Of a stretch of DNA of 64,000 bases, positions 1-10,266 are shown piece after piece. The notes below the pieces were generated by a model. It saw only the letters and a list, made by a program, of their open reading frames with translations. It was not told where the DNA came from and did no database searches. Position numbers and translations under genes: made by a program. Location of the stretch: positions 1-64,000 of the forward strand of contig DBQU01000071.1 in assembly GCA_002305765.1 (NCBI GenBank). Direction: 5' to 3'. How positions within the stretch are numbered: the stretch's first letter is position 1; each line of letters begins with the position of its first letter. The DNA comes from Deltaproteobacteria bacterium UBA1386 (lineage in GTDB: Bacteria; Desulfobacterota; Syntrophorhabdia; Syntrophorhabdales; Syntrophorhabdaceae).

Positions 1-1
1 C

Positions 2-334
2 TACGCCGCCCCGACAATGTTCGGTCTCCAGCAGAACCTGACATGGTGGATCACCAACACCCTCCAGCTCAGCGGCAACTACGGCTACCTGAAACACAAT
101 GCCAGCAATTACTCCCGGAATCAGAACCTCAACTTCTACAACATGACCCAGAGTTACGGCGTCAACATGTTGTGGGATGCGAACCAGGCCATCAGGTTCG
201 GTATCCAGTGGGTCCGGAACTACACGGGCTACAACGGATACAATTCGCCTGCGGGCGCCGTGGTGGTCAACGGTAATGCCGACCGCACAGGCGTGGCCGA
301 TGTTTACAGATTCGGCGCATGGTACTTCTTCTAA
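2..334 (+). CDS. C-terminal part of a porin-like outer-membrane beta-barrel protein
   Basis: The frame is open to the left edge of the window, so the N-terminus and signal peptide are missing; 110 residues are visible. They alternate aromatic or hydrophobic with polar residues, as transmembrane beta strands do (for example LTWWITNTLQLSGNYGY near the start), and the chain ends in Trp-Tyr-Phe-Phe. A terminal phenylalanine is the usual BAM-complex recognition signal of outer-membrane proteins. A strong terminator follows 20 bases after the stop, so this is the last gene of its unit. The substrate or exact family cannot be told from the fragment. A decaheme-associated or maltoporin-like barrel is possible, but nothing visible decides this. 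Confidence 0.6.
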   Translation, partial: YAAPTMFGLQQNLTWWITNTLQLSGNYGYLKHNASNYSRNQNLNFYNMTQSYGVNMLWDANQAIRFGIQWVRNYTGYNGYNSPAGAVVVNGNADRTGVADVYRFGAWYFF

Positions 335-354
335 GAAGCACATAAAGGCAAGAG

Positions 355-382
355 AAAAAGGGGCCTTCGGGCCCCTTTTTTT
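355..382 (+). terminator. Rho-independent terminator after the porin-like gene
   Basis: A perfect 6-bp GC stem (GGGGCC at 360-365, GGCCCC at 370-375) closes a TTCG tetraloop. It is preceded by five A and followed by seven T. It ends transcription just before the tRNA-Leu promoter. Confidence 0.93.
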
Positions 383-421
383 ATGGGATGAGTCGGGGCC
401 TCGTCTGCGCGAAGAGAAGAG

Positions 422-451
422 TTGACAAAGGCCGGGCAAACCCTTTAAGAT
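422..451 (+). promoter_or_regulatory. Sigma-70 promoter of tRNA-Leu
   Basis: A consensus -35 TTGACA (422-427) is followed after 18 bases by TAAGAT (446-451). The tRNA begins 8 bases after the -10 box, the spacing expected for a short 5' leader. Confidence 0.75.
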
Positions 452-458
452 TAAGCAC

Positions 459-543
459 GCCGGAGTGGTGGAAGTGGCAGACGCGCCGGACTCAAAATCC
501 GGTGATCCTTGCGATCATGCGGGTTCAAGCCCCGCCTCCGGCA
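459..543 (+). tRNA. tRNA-Leu (anticodon CAA)
   Basis: This is an 85-nt class II tRNA. The acceptor arm GCCGGAG (459-465) pairs fully with CTCCGGC (536-542), discriminator A543. The anticodon stem CCGGA/TCCGG encloses the 7-base loop CTCAAAA with anticodon CAA at 493-495, which reads UUG codons. A long variable arm and a GGTTCAAG-type T loop are present. The 3' CCA is not encoded (TTC follows). A heptamer repeat array starts 10 bases downstream. Confidence 0.95.
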
Positions 544-553
544 TTCAAAAAAT

Positions 554-581
554 GTTCAAGGTTCAAGGTTCCGCGTTCCAG
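554..581. repeat. Heptamer array, GTTCAAG family, single arm
   Basis: Four consecutive 7-base units: two GTTCAAG, then GTTCCGC and GTTCCAG. They lie between tRNA-Leu and the 3' end of kdsB. No inverted partner is evident here. The same unit recurs at many gene borders in this window. Confidence 0.8.
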
Positions 582-633
582 GTGAAAAAGAGAATATGGT
601 TACGACATGAGGGACGGCCCCGGAAGGGGGTGA

Positions 634-1365
634 TCAGCCGGTCTTTCTGTCGAGGGTAAGCCTTGCCCGGTCGAGGTCGGCCGGGGTGTCGATGCCAAAT
701 CCATCGTACTGGGTGGTGAGGACCCGTATCCTGAAGCCGTTCTCCAGGACGCGAAGCTGTTCGAGGGACTCTATCTCTTCGAGCCGGCTCCTCGGCATTT
801 TGACGAAACGTTCCAGGAAGTCCCGTTTGAACGCGTAGATGCCGATGTGTTTGTAGAAGAGGGGCCTCGCCGAGCCGTTCCTCAGGTAGGGGATGGGGGA
901 CCGGGAGAAATAGAGGGCGAAACCGCGGCCGTCAAGGACGACCTTCACGGTGTTGGGGTCGTGGTACTCTCTGTCGTCGGTAATAGGTGAACAAAGGGTG
1001 GCCATGTCGAGGTCCTCTTTCTCCATCACGGAGAAGAGGAGGTCCGTCATGTCGGGGCGCATGAAGGGCTCGTCGCCCTGCAGGTTGATGATGAGGTCGG
1101 CCTCTGTGTGTTGCATGGCTTCAAAGACCCTGTCGGTGCCGCTCCTGCAGGAGGAGCTCGTCATGACCGCGTTGCCGCCGAAGGCCGTCACGGTATTGAG
1201 GATGCGCTCGTCGTCGGTCGCCACGATCACGTCGTCCTTAAGCCGGGATTCCGAGGCGCGTTCATAGACAAGGCGTATGAGCGGTTTGCCCGCTATTTCC
1301 AGAAGGGGTTTCCCCGGGAGCCGCGTCGATTCGTACCGTGCGGGTATGACGATGAGTTTATTCAT
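634..1365 (-). CDS. kdsB: 3-deoxy-manno-octulosonate cytidylyltransferase (CMP-Kdo synthetase)
   Basis: KdsB activates Kdo with CTP to give CMP-Kdo, the donor for the inner core of lipopolysaccharide, in the cytoplasm. The 243-residue product has the family length. The N-terminal signature is clear: residues 6-21 read VIPARYESTRLPGKPL, the nucleotide-binding loop. Further family motifs include a VATDDERI stretch near residue 50, the NLQGDEPF motif near residue 95 that binds the metal and nucleotide, and HIGIYAF near residue 170. The ATG at 1365 is the obvious start. It stands alone between repeat arrays. Together with the arn genes at 13-18 kb it shows a full LPS-type outer membrane. Confidence 0.96.
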   Translation of the reverse strand: MNKLIVIPARYESTRLPGKPLLEIAGKPLIRLVYERASESRLKDDVIVATDDERILNTVTAFGGNAVMTSSSCRSGTDRVFEAMQHTEADLIINLQGDEPFMRPDMTDLLFSVMEKEDLDMATLCSPITDDREYHDPNTVKVVLDGRGFALYFSRSPIPYLRNGSARPLFYKHIGIYAFKRDFLERFVKMPRSRLEEIESLEQLRVLENGFRIRVLTTQYDGFGIDTPADLDRARLTLDRKTG

Positions 1366-1405
1366 GGAACGTCCACATTATACAGGATAGAAGGGAGAAA
1401 GGAAA

Positions 1406-1433
1406 GTTTCAGGTTCCAGGTTTCAAGTTCCAG
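1406..1433. repeat. Heptamer array, GTTTCAG/GTTCCAG family, single arm
   Basis: Four in-register 7-base units (GTTTCAG, GTTCCAG, GTTTCAA, GTTCCAG) lie upstream of kdsB and before the flagellar-rod-like gene. This is a degenerate relative of the array at 554-581. Confidence 0.75.
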
Positions 1434-1480
1434 GCAAAAGACTCCTGCCCGGCGATTGGAGAAAAACTTTGGAAATCTTC

Positions 1481-1507
1481 TTAAGTCCTTCTTCCCTTGA
1501 CCGATAA
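1481..1507 (+). promoter_or_regulatory. Possible sigma-28 (FliA-type) promoter
   Basis: TTAAGTCC (1481-1488), 11 bases, then ACCGATAA (1500-1507). The FliA consensus is TAAAGTTT, 11 bases, GCCGATAA. The -10 half matches at 7 of 8 positions, the -35 half at 5 of 8. It lies just ahead of a flagellar-type gene, which is why I record it. The start point would fall almost on the ATG at 1515. Confidence 0.35.
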
Positions 1508-1514
1508 CATATGC

Positions 1515-1859
1515 ATGATCTCAGGAATCAGCTCATCGCTATCCGGCCTGTCGGCATTCACGAGGACGCTGTCGAACACCGCCAACAACATTGCCAACGT
1601 CAACACCGACGGATACAAGAAGACGAGGGCGACGATCGTTGAGGACACAAACGGGTTGCCCGAGGTGAGCGTCGAGAGACAGGACGCCCCGGGTTCGATC
1701 ATTCAGGAAACGGACGGTACCCTGCGCGAGCTCTCGAACGTGGAACTCGCCGAGGAATTCCCCCGCATGATCATCTCCCAAAGGGGCTACGAGGCCAACA
1801 TCAACGCGCTCAAGGTTGAGGACGAGATGATAGGGTCACTGCTGGATATCATAGGCTAA
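1515..1859 (+). CDS. Orphan flagellar basal-body rod-like protein (FlgC/FlgG type)
   Basis: The product (114 residues from this ATG) has the two hallmarks of flagellar rod and hook proteins. The N-terminal helix contains ANNIANVNTDGYKKTR, the conserved rod-domain signature. The C-terminal helix (SQRGYEANINALKVEDEMIGSLLDIIG) is the packing helix of the axial family. At this length it resembles FlgB/FlgC more than the longer FlgE/F/G. No other flagellar gene is near. An in-frame TTG at 1497 would add six residues, but neither start has a good ribosome site. A FliA-like promoter overlaps the region. It could be a true rod component encoded apart from the main cluster, or a repurposed axial-type secretion protein. 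Confidence 0.7.
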   Translation: MISGISSSLSGLSAFTRTLSNTANNIANVNTDGYKKTRATIVEDTNGLPEVSVERQDAPGSIIQETDGTLRELSNVELAEEFPRMIISQRGYEANINALKVEDEMIGSLLDIIG

Positions 1860-1865
1860 GAGGCA

Positions 1866-1954
1866 GGTGATAGGTAATAGGTAATAGGTGGAAGGAAGAA
1901 TATCGAAGCACCGTGTTGCTGCTTCTCCCATCACCTATGACCCAGTACCCATAA
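1866..1954. repeat. Heptamer inverted array, GGTGATA/CCCATAA family
   Basis: The left arm has three 7-base units (GGTGATA, then GGTAATA twice) and a partial GGTGG. The right arm at 1927-1954 has CCCATCA, CCTATGA, CCCAGTA and CCCATAA, roughly complementary. The arms are 40 bases apart. The element fills the space between the convergent rod-like gene and argJ. Confidence 0.8.
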
Positions 1955-1966
1955 CCCGCCTCTAGT

Positions 1967-3130
1967 CTAGCTCCTGTACGAAGCGTTTATCTTCACGTAA
2001 TCGTAGGTGAGGTCCGTTGTGTAGATGTCGAAGGAGGCCTTGCCGTCATTGAGGTCGACGGTGACGGATATCTCCTTCCTGCTCATCAGTTTCTTCATCT
2101 TTTTCTCGCTGAAGGCGATCTCGGCCCCGCCCTTCGCGACCATCTCGCCTTGCAGGGTGATGTCCACCTTCGCGGGGTCAAGAGGTACGCCCGCGTCGCC
2201 GGCGGCGGCTATGATGCGGCCCCAGTTGGGGTCGGCGCCGAAAAAGGCCGTTTTCGTGAGGGGAGACAGAGCGATGCGCCGGGCTATCTTCTCGGCCCAT
2301 TCTTTCTTCCGCACCCCTTTCACCATGATGTGAGCGACCCTCGAAGCCCCTTCACCGTCACGGACCACCATCATGGAAAGCTCTTTCAAGACCTCGCGGA
2401 GACCGTCGGTGAAGGCCTCCAAAGCGTCCGCATCTTCCTGCCCGCGCCTGGTGAAGAGCATGACCGTGTCGTTGGTGCTGCACTCTCCATCCACGGTTAT
2501 GCGCTCGAAGGTGTCCCTGACAGCCTGGGAGAAGGCGAGCTTCACGTTCTCCGGCGAGACGGGGAAATCGGTGAAGACGAAGGCGAGCATCGTGGCGAAG
2601 AGGGGGTTGATCATACCCGAACCCTTCGCAACCCCGGCGATCGTGTACGTCTTCTTTCCCCGAAACGTCGTGTGGGCGATCTTGGGATAGGTGTCCGTGG
2701 TCATGATGGCCCGGGCGAAGCTCTTGAGACCCGATTCCTTCCTGAGGCGTGCCGCCCGCGGCAGGGCCGATATCATGGCGTCGGCGGGAAGCCTCTTGCC
2801 GATGACGCCGGTGGAGGCAAAAAGTATCCCCCTGAGGTTCGCGTCAATGAGCGGTGCGAGCCCTGAGGCTATTGCCGTGAGGTCGCCCACGCCTTCCTTG
2901 CCGGTGCAGGCGTTGGCGCAGCCGCTGTTGGCTACAAGCGCCCGTACGGGTCCCTTATCGATCCTGCGGTCATAGAGGATGTGGGCCGCCTTCACCCGGT
3001 TGCGGGTATAGACGGCGAGGACATTCGTTTCTTCCCGAAAGACCACAAGCCCGAGATCAAGCCCCTCGGCCTTGATCCCCGAAGCCACCCCGGAAAACTC
3101 TATCCCCTCGATCGACGGAACCTTCGCCAT
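1967..3130 (-). CDS. argJ: Bifunctional ornithine acetyltransferase / N-acetylglutamate synthase
   Basis: ArgJ moves the acetyl group from N-acetylornithine to glutamate, closing the cyclic arginine pathway, and can also make N-acetylglutamate. The product of 387 residues carries NSGCANACTG, STGVIGKRLP and TTDTYPK. It also has KGSGMINP followed by ATMLAF; self-cleavage before the Thr of ATML releases the alpha and beta chains in this Ntn-type family. The ATG at 3130 is chosen because GGAGG lies 7 bases upstream. The longer frame to 3232 would translate a repeat array into protein and is rejected. It is a lone arg gene here, on the same strand as secA but separated from it by a repeat element. 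Confidence 0.96.
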   Translation of the reverse strand: MAKVPSIEGIEFSGVASGIKAEGLDLGLVVFREETNVLAVYTRNRVKAAHILYDRRIDKGPVRALVANSGCANACTGKEGVGDLTAIASGLAPLIDANLRGILFASTGVIGKRLPADAMISALPRAARLRKESGLKSFARAIMTTDTYPKIAHTTFRGKKTYTIAGVAKGSGMINPLFATMLAFVFTDFPVSPENVKLAFSQAVRDTFERITVDGECSTNDTVMLFTRRGQEDADALEAFTDGLREVLKELSMMVVRDGEGASRVAHIMVKGVRKKEWAEKIARRIALSPLTKTAFFGADPNWGRIIAAAGDAGVPLDPAKVDITLQGEMVAKGGAEIAFSEKKMKKLMSRKEISVTVDLNDGKASFDIYTTDLTYDYVKINASYRS

Positions 3131-3151
3131 AACCCAACCTCCAGAAGAGAT

Positions 3152-3312
3152 GTTCAAAGTTCCAGGGTTCAAAGGTTGAAGAGTGCAACAGAAAGCAATT
3201 GATTCACTTTTCCCAGATGGTTCCAACTCCACTGTAGCAGACCATCTCGTTTGCAGGGAAGGTGTTACTTGTTTTTTTCTCTTGAACCCTGGAACTCTTG
3301 AACCCTGGAACG
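3152..3312. repeat. Inverted octamer/heptamer array between secA and argJ
   Basis: The left arm (3152-3180) has GTTCAAA, GTTCCAG and GTTCAAA units. The right arm (3281-3312) has CTTGAAC and CCTGGAAC units at 8-base spacing. Together they can form a long imperfect hairpin with a loop of about 100 bases. The right arm ends 5 bases before the secA stop codon. Confidence 0.8.
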
Positions 3313-3316
3313 GTCT

Positions 3317-5932
<2,616 letters not shown>

Positions 5933-6026
5933 GGTTCACGTGCCTTCGGCAAAAAAACCTTCAGCTCAGACCATGCTTCGCGAGGGAAGGCTGCCCTGAG
6001 CTGTCCGTTCTTTTCCGTGATCTTTA

Positions 6027-6497
6027 TCAGTCTCTCAGTGTCGCGACGATCCTCTCGGGGTGGAGCAGGATACTCAGTGCGTCGTTTATGTCCTTTACGA
6101 AGAAATCGGCCTCCCTCAGCACATCCTTGGAGCATCCTTCCTCGCCGATCACGCCGATTCCGAGGGAAGCCTCCTTGAGCATCAATACGTCGTTCGAGCC
6201 GTTGCCTATGGCCACTATCTTCTCGGGCCCCAGCTCCTTTATTATCTTCGCCTTTTCCTGGGCGCTCGATTCCTTCCCCACCTTGATGATGCTGAAACCG
6301 ATCGTGTTTCCTTCGCTGTCTATGTTGCCGTAGGTATCGGACGTGATGATGAACACCTTTATGTACCGGGACACCCTTTCGAGCATCTCCTTGACGCTTT
6401 CCTTCATCTTTCCGTCAAAAGCACAGGTCCCGTTGTAGTCGATGACCAGGTATTCAATATCAAGATCGCCCCATCCGGGAACGGAAACACTTATCAT
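6027..6497 (-). CDS. Small HAD-superfamily hydrolase (soluble P-type-ATPase-like, COG4087 type)
   Basis: The 156-residue product is a minimal cap-less HAD phosphatase. Motif I reads IDYNGTCAFDG, with the nucleophile Asp followed by Tyr-Asn where most HAD enzymes have a second Asp; this Asn variant is typical of the soluble P-type-ATPase-like group. Motif II is the FIITSDT stretch, motif III a Lys near ELGPEK, and motif IV GNGSNDVLML. The ATG at 6497 is preceded by AAGGAGG at 5-6 bases; the longer frame to 6572 lacks a site. A TACAAT -10 box lies at 6533-6528. The substrate is unknown. It is divergent from the phosphoglycolate-phosphatase-like gene. Confidence 0.85.
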   Translation of the reverse strand: MISVSVPGWGDLDIEYLVIDYNGTCAFDGKMKESVKEMLERVSRYIKVFIITSDTYGNIDSEGNTIGFSIIKVGKESSAQEKAKIIKELGPEKIVAIGNGSNDVLMLKEASLGIGVIGEEGCSKDVLREADFFVKDINDALSILLHPERIVATLRD

Positions 6498-6599
6498 AGT
6501 AGCCTCCTTGGTAGTCTTTCGGATACAATTGTAGCATATATTAATGCAATTAGAACCATTAATTTGCGTCATTAAACGATATTCTTCACAGGTTTTCTC

Positions 6600-6628
6600 T
6601 TGATTTTTTGCAACTTACAGTTTAAAAG
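6600..6628 (+). promoter_or_regulatory. Promoter for the gph-like gene
   Basis: TTGATT (6600-6605), 17 bases, TAAAAG (6623-6628), inside an AT-rich stretch between divergent genes. Confidence 0.5.
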
Positions 6629-6666
6629 CAGAAGGTTCGAAATTGTAGTACGAGGAGAATGGGACC

Positions 6667-7356
6667 ATGGACCAGCAGAAGAAATGGGATGTCGATTGCG
6701 TCATCTACGACTGCGACGGAGTGCTTTTCGACTCCCTCGACGCCAACAGGCGTCTCTACAACAGCATTGCCCTTGCCGCGCGCGGTACCGGGCTCAATGA
6801 CGACGAGCTTTGCTACTGCCACACCCACACCGTCTTTCAATCCATCGCCCACATCTGCCGCAACGACGCTCAGTCCGAACGCCGTGCGCGGGAATTCTTC
6901 GCGAGCACCATAGACTTCCGGGATTTCATCCCTTACCTCACGATGGAGCCCAACGTCACGGAGACCCTGGAGAGACTGAAGGCACGGGGCATATCGCGGG
7001 CGATAAGCACGAACCGGACGACGTCGATGAAGCATATCATGGAACGGTACGGGTTATGGCAGTATTTCGACATCGTGGTGACCGCTGCCCATCAGGCTGA
7101 AGCCGGGAGCGATGGGGGACCCGCGCGGACGATACTCCAGGCGAAGTCAAAGCCGGACCCCGAAGGGGTCGAGATGATCCTTCAGGCATTGAAGGTGAAG
7201 CGCGAGGCCACCCTGTACGTCGGCGATTCCGAGGTCGATATGGGAACGGCGCGGTCCTCGGGGGTCAGGTTCGTGGCTTACAAGAACGGTGCCCTCGAGG
7301 CGGATGGTTCTATTGACGACCACCTTGCCCTGCTTGAGTTTCTCTCGGACGGCTGA
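6667..7356 (+). CDS. HAD phosphatase, phosphoglycolate-phosphatase-like
   Basis: The 229-residue product has the layout of Gph/PGMB-type HAD enzymes with a helical cap. Motif I is YDCDGVLFDS with Asp15 as nucleophile and Asp17 as acid/base. The cap occupies roughly residues 25-100. Motif II is AISTNR, motif III the Lys in KSKPDPEGV, and motif IV VGDSEVDMGTA. The ATG at 6667 follows GAGGAGA. It probably clears phosphoglycolate or another small phosphate ester, but the family is promiscuous. Its last 47 bases overlap, tail to tail, with the end of pssA on the other strand. Confidence 0.85.
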   Translation: MDQQKKWDVDCVIYDCDGVLFDSLDANRRLYNSIALAARGTGLNDDELCYCHTHTVFQSIAHICRNDAQSERRAREFFASTIDFRDFIPYLTMEPNVTETLERLKARGISRAISTNRTTSMKHIMERYGLWQYFDIVVTAAHQAEAGSDGGPARTILQAKSKPDPEGVEMILQALKVKREATLYVGDSEVDMGTARSSGVRFVAYKNGALEADGSIDDHLALLEFLSDG

Positions 7357-8098
7357 GCTCTTCCGACGGTTTCTTCCTGAAGTGCAGGATAAGGGTATAG
7401 ACGGGTCCCGACACCGCGTAGGCCGACGTGGCCACAAAAAGCGTCAGGTATGGCTCGGTGAGGACGATGACGAGAAGCATGATGACCCCCACCGTTGCCA
7501 TGAAGGGCCGTGCCCTGACAAATCCCATATCCTTGAAGCTAATGTAGCGGAACTTGCTGACCATGAGAAGGGCAAGACAGTAAATGACGATGGGCATGAT
7601 AACGGTCTTCAGCCCGCCCTTGTAGCCAAGCCATGAGAAAAAGAGGACGATACCGGCGATGGTCGCGGCACCCGCGGGTATGGGAAGACCCAGAAAGTGC
7701 TTCTTCTGCACCGTGTCGACCTGGATGTTGAACCTCGCCAGTCTCAGCGCGCCGCAGGCCACGAAGAGGAAGGCGGCGAGCCAGCCGAACTTGCCGTAGC
7801 TCTTGAGCGCCCAGGTGTAGGCGAGGATCGCGGGGGCGACGCCGAAGGCGATGACATCGGAGAGGGAATCGTATTCCACGCCGAAGCGGCTGCTGGAATT
7901 GGTCATCCGTGCCACCCGGCCGTCGAGCATGTCAAAGATGGCGGATATGAATATGGCGATGGCGGCGTACGTGAACCGCCTGTCCATCGCTGCTATGATG
8001 GCATAAAAACCGGAGAGAAGGCTTAAGGAAGTGAGAAAATTGGGGAGAAGGTACATCCCCTTCGCAGGCTGGCCTTTCTTCTTCTTCGTGTAGTTCAT
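7310..8098 (-). CDS. pssA: CDP-diacylglycerol-serine O-phosphatidyltransferase
   Basis: PssA makes phosphatidylserine from CDP-diacylglycerol and serine in the inner membrane. The CDP-alcohol phosphotransferase signature is complete: DGRVARMTN, then FGVEYDSLSD, providing the metal-binding aspartates around residues 59-80. Several hydrophobic helices follow, giving an integral membrane protein of 262 residues. The ATG at 8098 is preceded by GGGAGG. It starts 9 bases after psd, the next enzyme of the pathway, and both belong to the ilv operon. This ilvBNC-psd-pssA order is, from memory, common in Deltaproteobacteria, where leuA often follows; here the operon ends instead in an antisense overlap with a HAD gene. 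Confidence 0.95.
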   Translation of the reverse strand: MNYTKKKKGQPAKGMYLLPNFLTSLSLLSGFYAIIAAMDRRFTYAAIAIFISAIFDMLDGRVARMTNSSSRFGVEYDSLSDVIAFGVAPAILAYTWALKSYGKFGWLAAFLFVACGALRLARFNIQVDTVQKKHFLGLPIPAGAATIAGIVLFFSWLGYKGGLKTVIMPIVIYCLALLMVSKFRYISFKDMGFVRARPFMATVGVIMLLVIVLTEPYLTLFVATSAYAVSGPVYTLILHFRKKPSEELSRPRETQAGQGGRQ

Positions 8099-8107
8099 GG
8101 CACCTCC

Positions 8108-8740
8108 CTACTTGCGCGCCAGGACCGTCATGCCGGCCTTGACCCTTGCGTGTAAGTCTACCACAGGTACGTACCCTTTGTGAAAATAAATGTCGACCCG
8201 GGAGCCGAAGGCTATGATGCCCACTTCCTGTCCCTGTGCCACGCTCTCGTCGACCTTCACGTAGGGGATGATGCGCCGGGCAAGGAAACCCGCTATCTGG
8301 ACGATGAGGATCCTTTCACCCTCGTTTTCGAAAAGAATGAAGTTCCTTTCGTTCCGCTCCTCGATATCCTTGCCGAAGGCCATCGCAAACTTGCCGGCAA
8401 CGTGCTTCATCGCGACGATGAGGCCGGAGGTGGGGGCCCGGTTGACATGGACATCGACGGGGGACATGAATATCGCTATTCTCGTGACGGTGCGGCCGAG
8501 GAACTCCTCCTCGACGACGTCGCGTATGTCGACCACGGTCCCGTCCGCCGGGGAGACAAGCTCACCCGGCCCGGCACTGGTTCGCCGCCTGGGGTTGCGG
8601 AAGAAATACAGGCAGAATGATGCGAAACAGAAGACGAGCAGCGCCAGGATGAAGAACCTGCCCAGCAGGAGAACGGCGGTAAGAACAAGGGAGGGGACGA
8701 TGATCCTCAACCCCTCCCTTGCGATAAACGGCTGCCTCAA
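8108..8740 (-). CDS. psd: Phosphatidylserine decarboxylase proenzyme (short type)
   Basis: Psd converts phosphatidylserine to phosphatidylethanolamine. The 210-residue product is the short, archaetidylserine-decarboxylase-like form. Two hydrophobic segments lie at residues 14-47. SPADGTV at 63-69 and the MSPVDVHVNR stretch at 92-101 are family motifs. The self-cleavage site is FGS at 178-180, where Ser180 becomes the pyruvoyl group. I choose a TTG start at 8740: it has GGAGAAAGG just upstream and overlaps the ilvC stop as TTGA, so it is translationally coupled. The longer frame would re-read the end of ilvC and is rejected. Confidence 0.93.
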   Translation of the reverse strand: MRQPFIAREGLRIIVPSLVLTAVLLLGRFFILALLVFCFASFCLYFFRNPRRRTSAGPGELVSPADGTVVDIRDVVEEEFLGRTVTRIAIFMSPVDVHVNRAPTSGLIVAMKHVAGKFAMAFGKDIEERNERNFILFENEGERILIVQIAGFLARRIIPYVKVDESVAQGQEVGIIAFGSRVDIYFHKGYVPVVDLHARVKAGMTVLARK

Positions 8741-9735
8741 TCCTTTCTCCCGATCCAGCCCATCATGGAACGGAGTTTGCTGCCCACCTGCTCGATAAGG
8801 TGTTCGCTGTCGATCCTCTTGACGGCATTGTACACCGGTCTTCCGGCCATGTTCTCGAGTATCCATTCGCGGGCGAACTCTCCGGACTGGATCTCATCGA
8901 GGATGGCCCTCATCTCTTCGCGGGTCTCTTCGCTGATGACCCGCCGGCCGCGCGTCATATCGCCATACTCGGCGGTGTCGCTGATGGAATACCGCATGTT
9001 GGCGATGCCGCCCTCGTACATGAGGTCGACGATGAGCTTGAGTTCGTGGAGGCACTCGAAATATGCGATCTCCGGCTGGTAGCCCGCCTCGACGAGGGTG
9101 TCGAAACCGGCGCGCACGAGTTCCGACGCGCCGCCGCACAGGACGGCCTGTTCACCAAAAAGGTCCGTCTCCGTCTCCTCTTCGAATGTCGTCTCGATGA
9201 CGCCGGCACGGGTCGCGCCGATGCCTTTCGCGTAAGCCAGGGCGGTCTGCCTCGCCTTCTTCGTGTGGTCCTGGTAGATGGCTATGAGCGACGGCACGCC
9301 CGCGCCCCGCTCGAACTCCCTTCTCACGAGGTGCCCCGGGCCCTTGGGAGCTATCATGACGACGTCGATATCCGCCGGCGGGACGATCTGGTTGTAGTGG
9401 ATATTGAAACCGTGGGAGAAGACAAGGGTCTTGCCTTTCTTGAGGTTGGCCTTGATATCTGTTTTGTAGAGCTCGGCCTGGAGGTTGTCCTGGGCGAGGA
9501 TCTGTATCACGTCCGCGTCCTTCGCAGCCTTGGCGGCGGGGACGGGTTTGAACCCCTGCTTCACTGCGAGCTTGTAATTCGCTGTCCCTTCCAGCTCCGC
9601 CACGATGACGTTGACCCCGCTGTCCCTGAGGTTCTGCGCCTGGGCGTGGCCCTGGCTGCCATAACCGATTATGGCGACCTTGCGGTCCTTGAGCACCTTC
9701 AGATCCGCGTCGCGGTCATAGTAGATCTTAGCCAT
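8737..9735 (-). CDS. ilvC: Ketol-acid reductoisomerase
   Basis: IlvC isomerises and reduces acetolactate (or acetohydroxybutyrate), the second step of valine and isoleucine synthesis, using NADPH and magnesium. The 332-residue length marks the short class I enzyme. The Rossmann loop GYGSQGHAQAQNLRDSG starts at residue 24. The metal-binding knot contains LFGEQAVLCGG and the ECLHELKLIVDLMYEGG helix. The ATG start overlaps the ilvN stop by 8 bases, so ilvN and ilvC are co-translated. The overall order ilvB-ilvN-ilvC matches the reaction order. Confidence 0.98.
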   Translation of the reverse strand: MAKIYYDRDADLKVLKDRKVAIIGYGSQGHAQAQNLRDSGVNVIVAELEGTANYKLAVKQGFKPVPAAKAAKDADVIQILAQDNLQAELYKTDIKANLKKGKTLVFSHGFNIHYNQIVPPADIDVVMIAPKGPGHLVRREFERGAGVPSLIAIYQDHTKKARQTALAYAKGIGATRAGVIETTFEEETETDLFGEQAVLCGGASELVRAGFDTLVEAGYQPEIAYFECLHELKLIVDLMYEGGIANMRYSISDTAEYGDMTRGRRVISEETREEMRAILDEIQSGEFAREWILENMAGRPVYNAVKRIDSEHLIEQVGSKLRSMMGWIGRKD

Positions 9736-10258
9736 TTGATTCTCCTCCTTTGGTTTCTGTTTTTTCCTTTATCTTCATCATTCGTTCACCCCGGGCCATG
9801 GCAATGGGTCCGGTCCGTACAAGTTCTTTTATACCCAGCGGCTTGATGAGACTGATGAATGCCTTGAGCTTGTCCTCGTCGCCGGTGATCATGATGGTGT
9901 ATGACCGGGACGACACGTCAATGATCTTACCCCGGAATATCTCCACCATCCTCAGGATCTCAGGGCGTGTCTTCTCCTCGGCGTTGACCTTTACGAGTAC
10001 CATCTCCCGCGAAACATAGTCGATCTCCTTGAAGTCGACGACCTTGATGACGTTGATGAGCTTGTTGAGCTGTTTCAGGATCTGTTCGAGGATGGCGTCG
10101 TTCCCCGTTGTCACGATCGTCATCGTGGACACGGTGGGGTCGAGGCTCTCGGCCACGCAGAGGCTTTCAATGTTGAAGCCCCTGCCGCTGAAGAGACCCG
10201 CGATCCTGGACAGGACCCCAAACTCGTTCTCGACAAGAAGCGATATGGTGTGTCTCAA
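9728..10258 (-). CDS. ilvN: Acetolactate synthase small (regulatory) subunit
   Basis: This is the ACT-domain subunit that activates IlvB and gives valine feedback inhibition. The 176-residue product begins with the standard RHTISLLVENEFGVLSRIAG ACT strand. A second conserved block, IMITGDEDKLKAFI, lies near residue 135. I choose the TTG at 10258 because AGGAGG sits 5 bases upstream and homologues begin with this motif. The frame extended to 10483 would run through ilvB in another frame. It follows the ilvB stop by 8 bases. Confidence 0.96.
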   Translation of the reverse strand: MRHTISLLVENEFGVLSRIAGLFSGRGFNIESLCVAESLDPTVSTMTIVTTGNDAILEQILKQLNKLINVIKVVDFKEIDYVSREMVLVKVNAEEKTRPEILRMVEIFRGKIIDVSSRSYTIMITGDEDKLKAFISLIKPLGIKELVRTGPIAMARGERMMKIKEKTETKGGESNG

Positions 10259-10266
10259 TTTTCCTC

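Noticed and set aside
3131..3232. N-terminal extension of argJ
   Set aside because: It translates a repeat arm, while the ATG at 3130 has a strong GGAGG site and family-length product.
8741..8866. Longer psd start
   Set aside because: It would read through ilvC in another frame; the TTG at 8740 has a ribosome site and gives the expected length.
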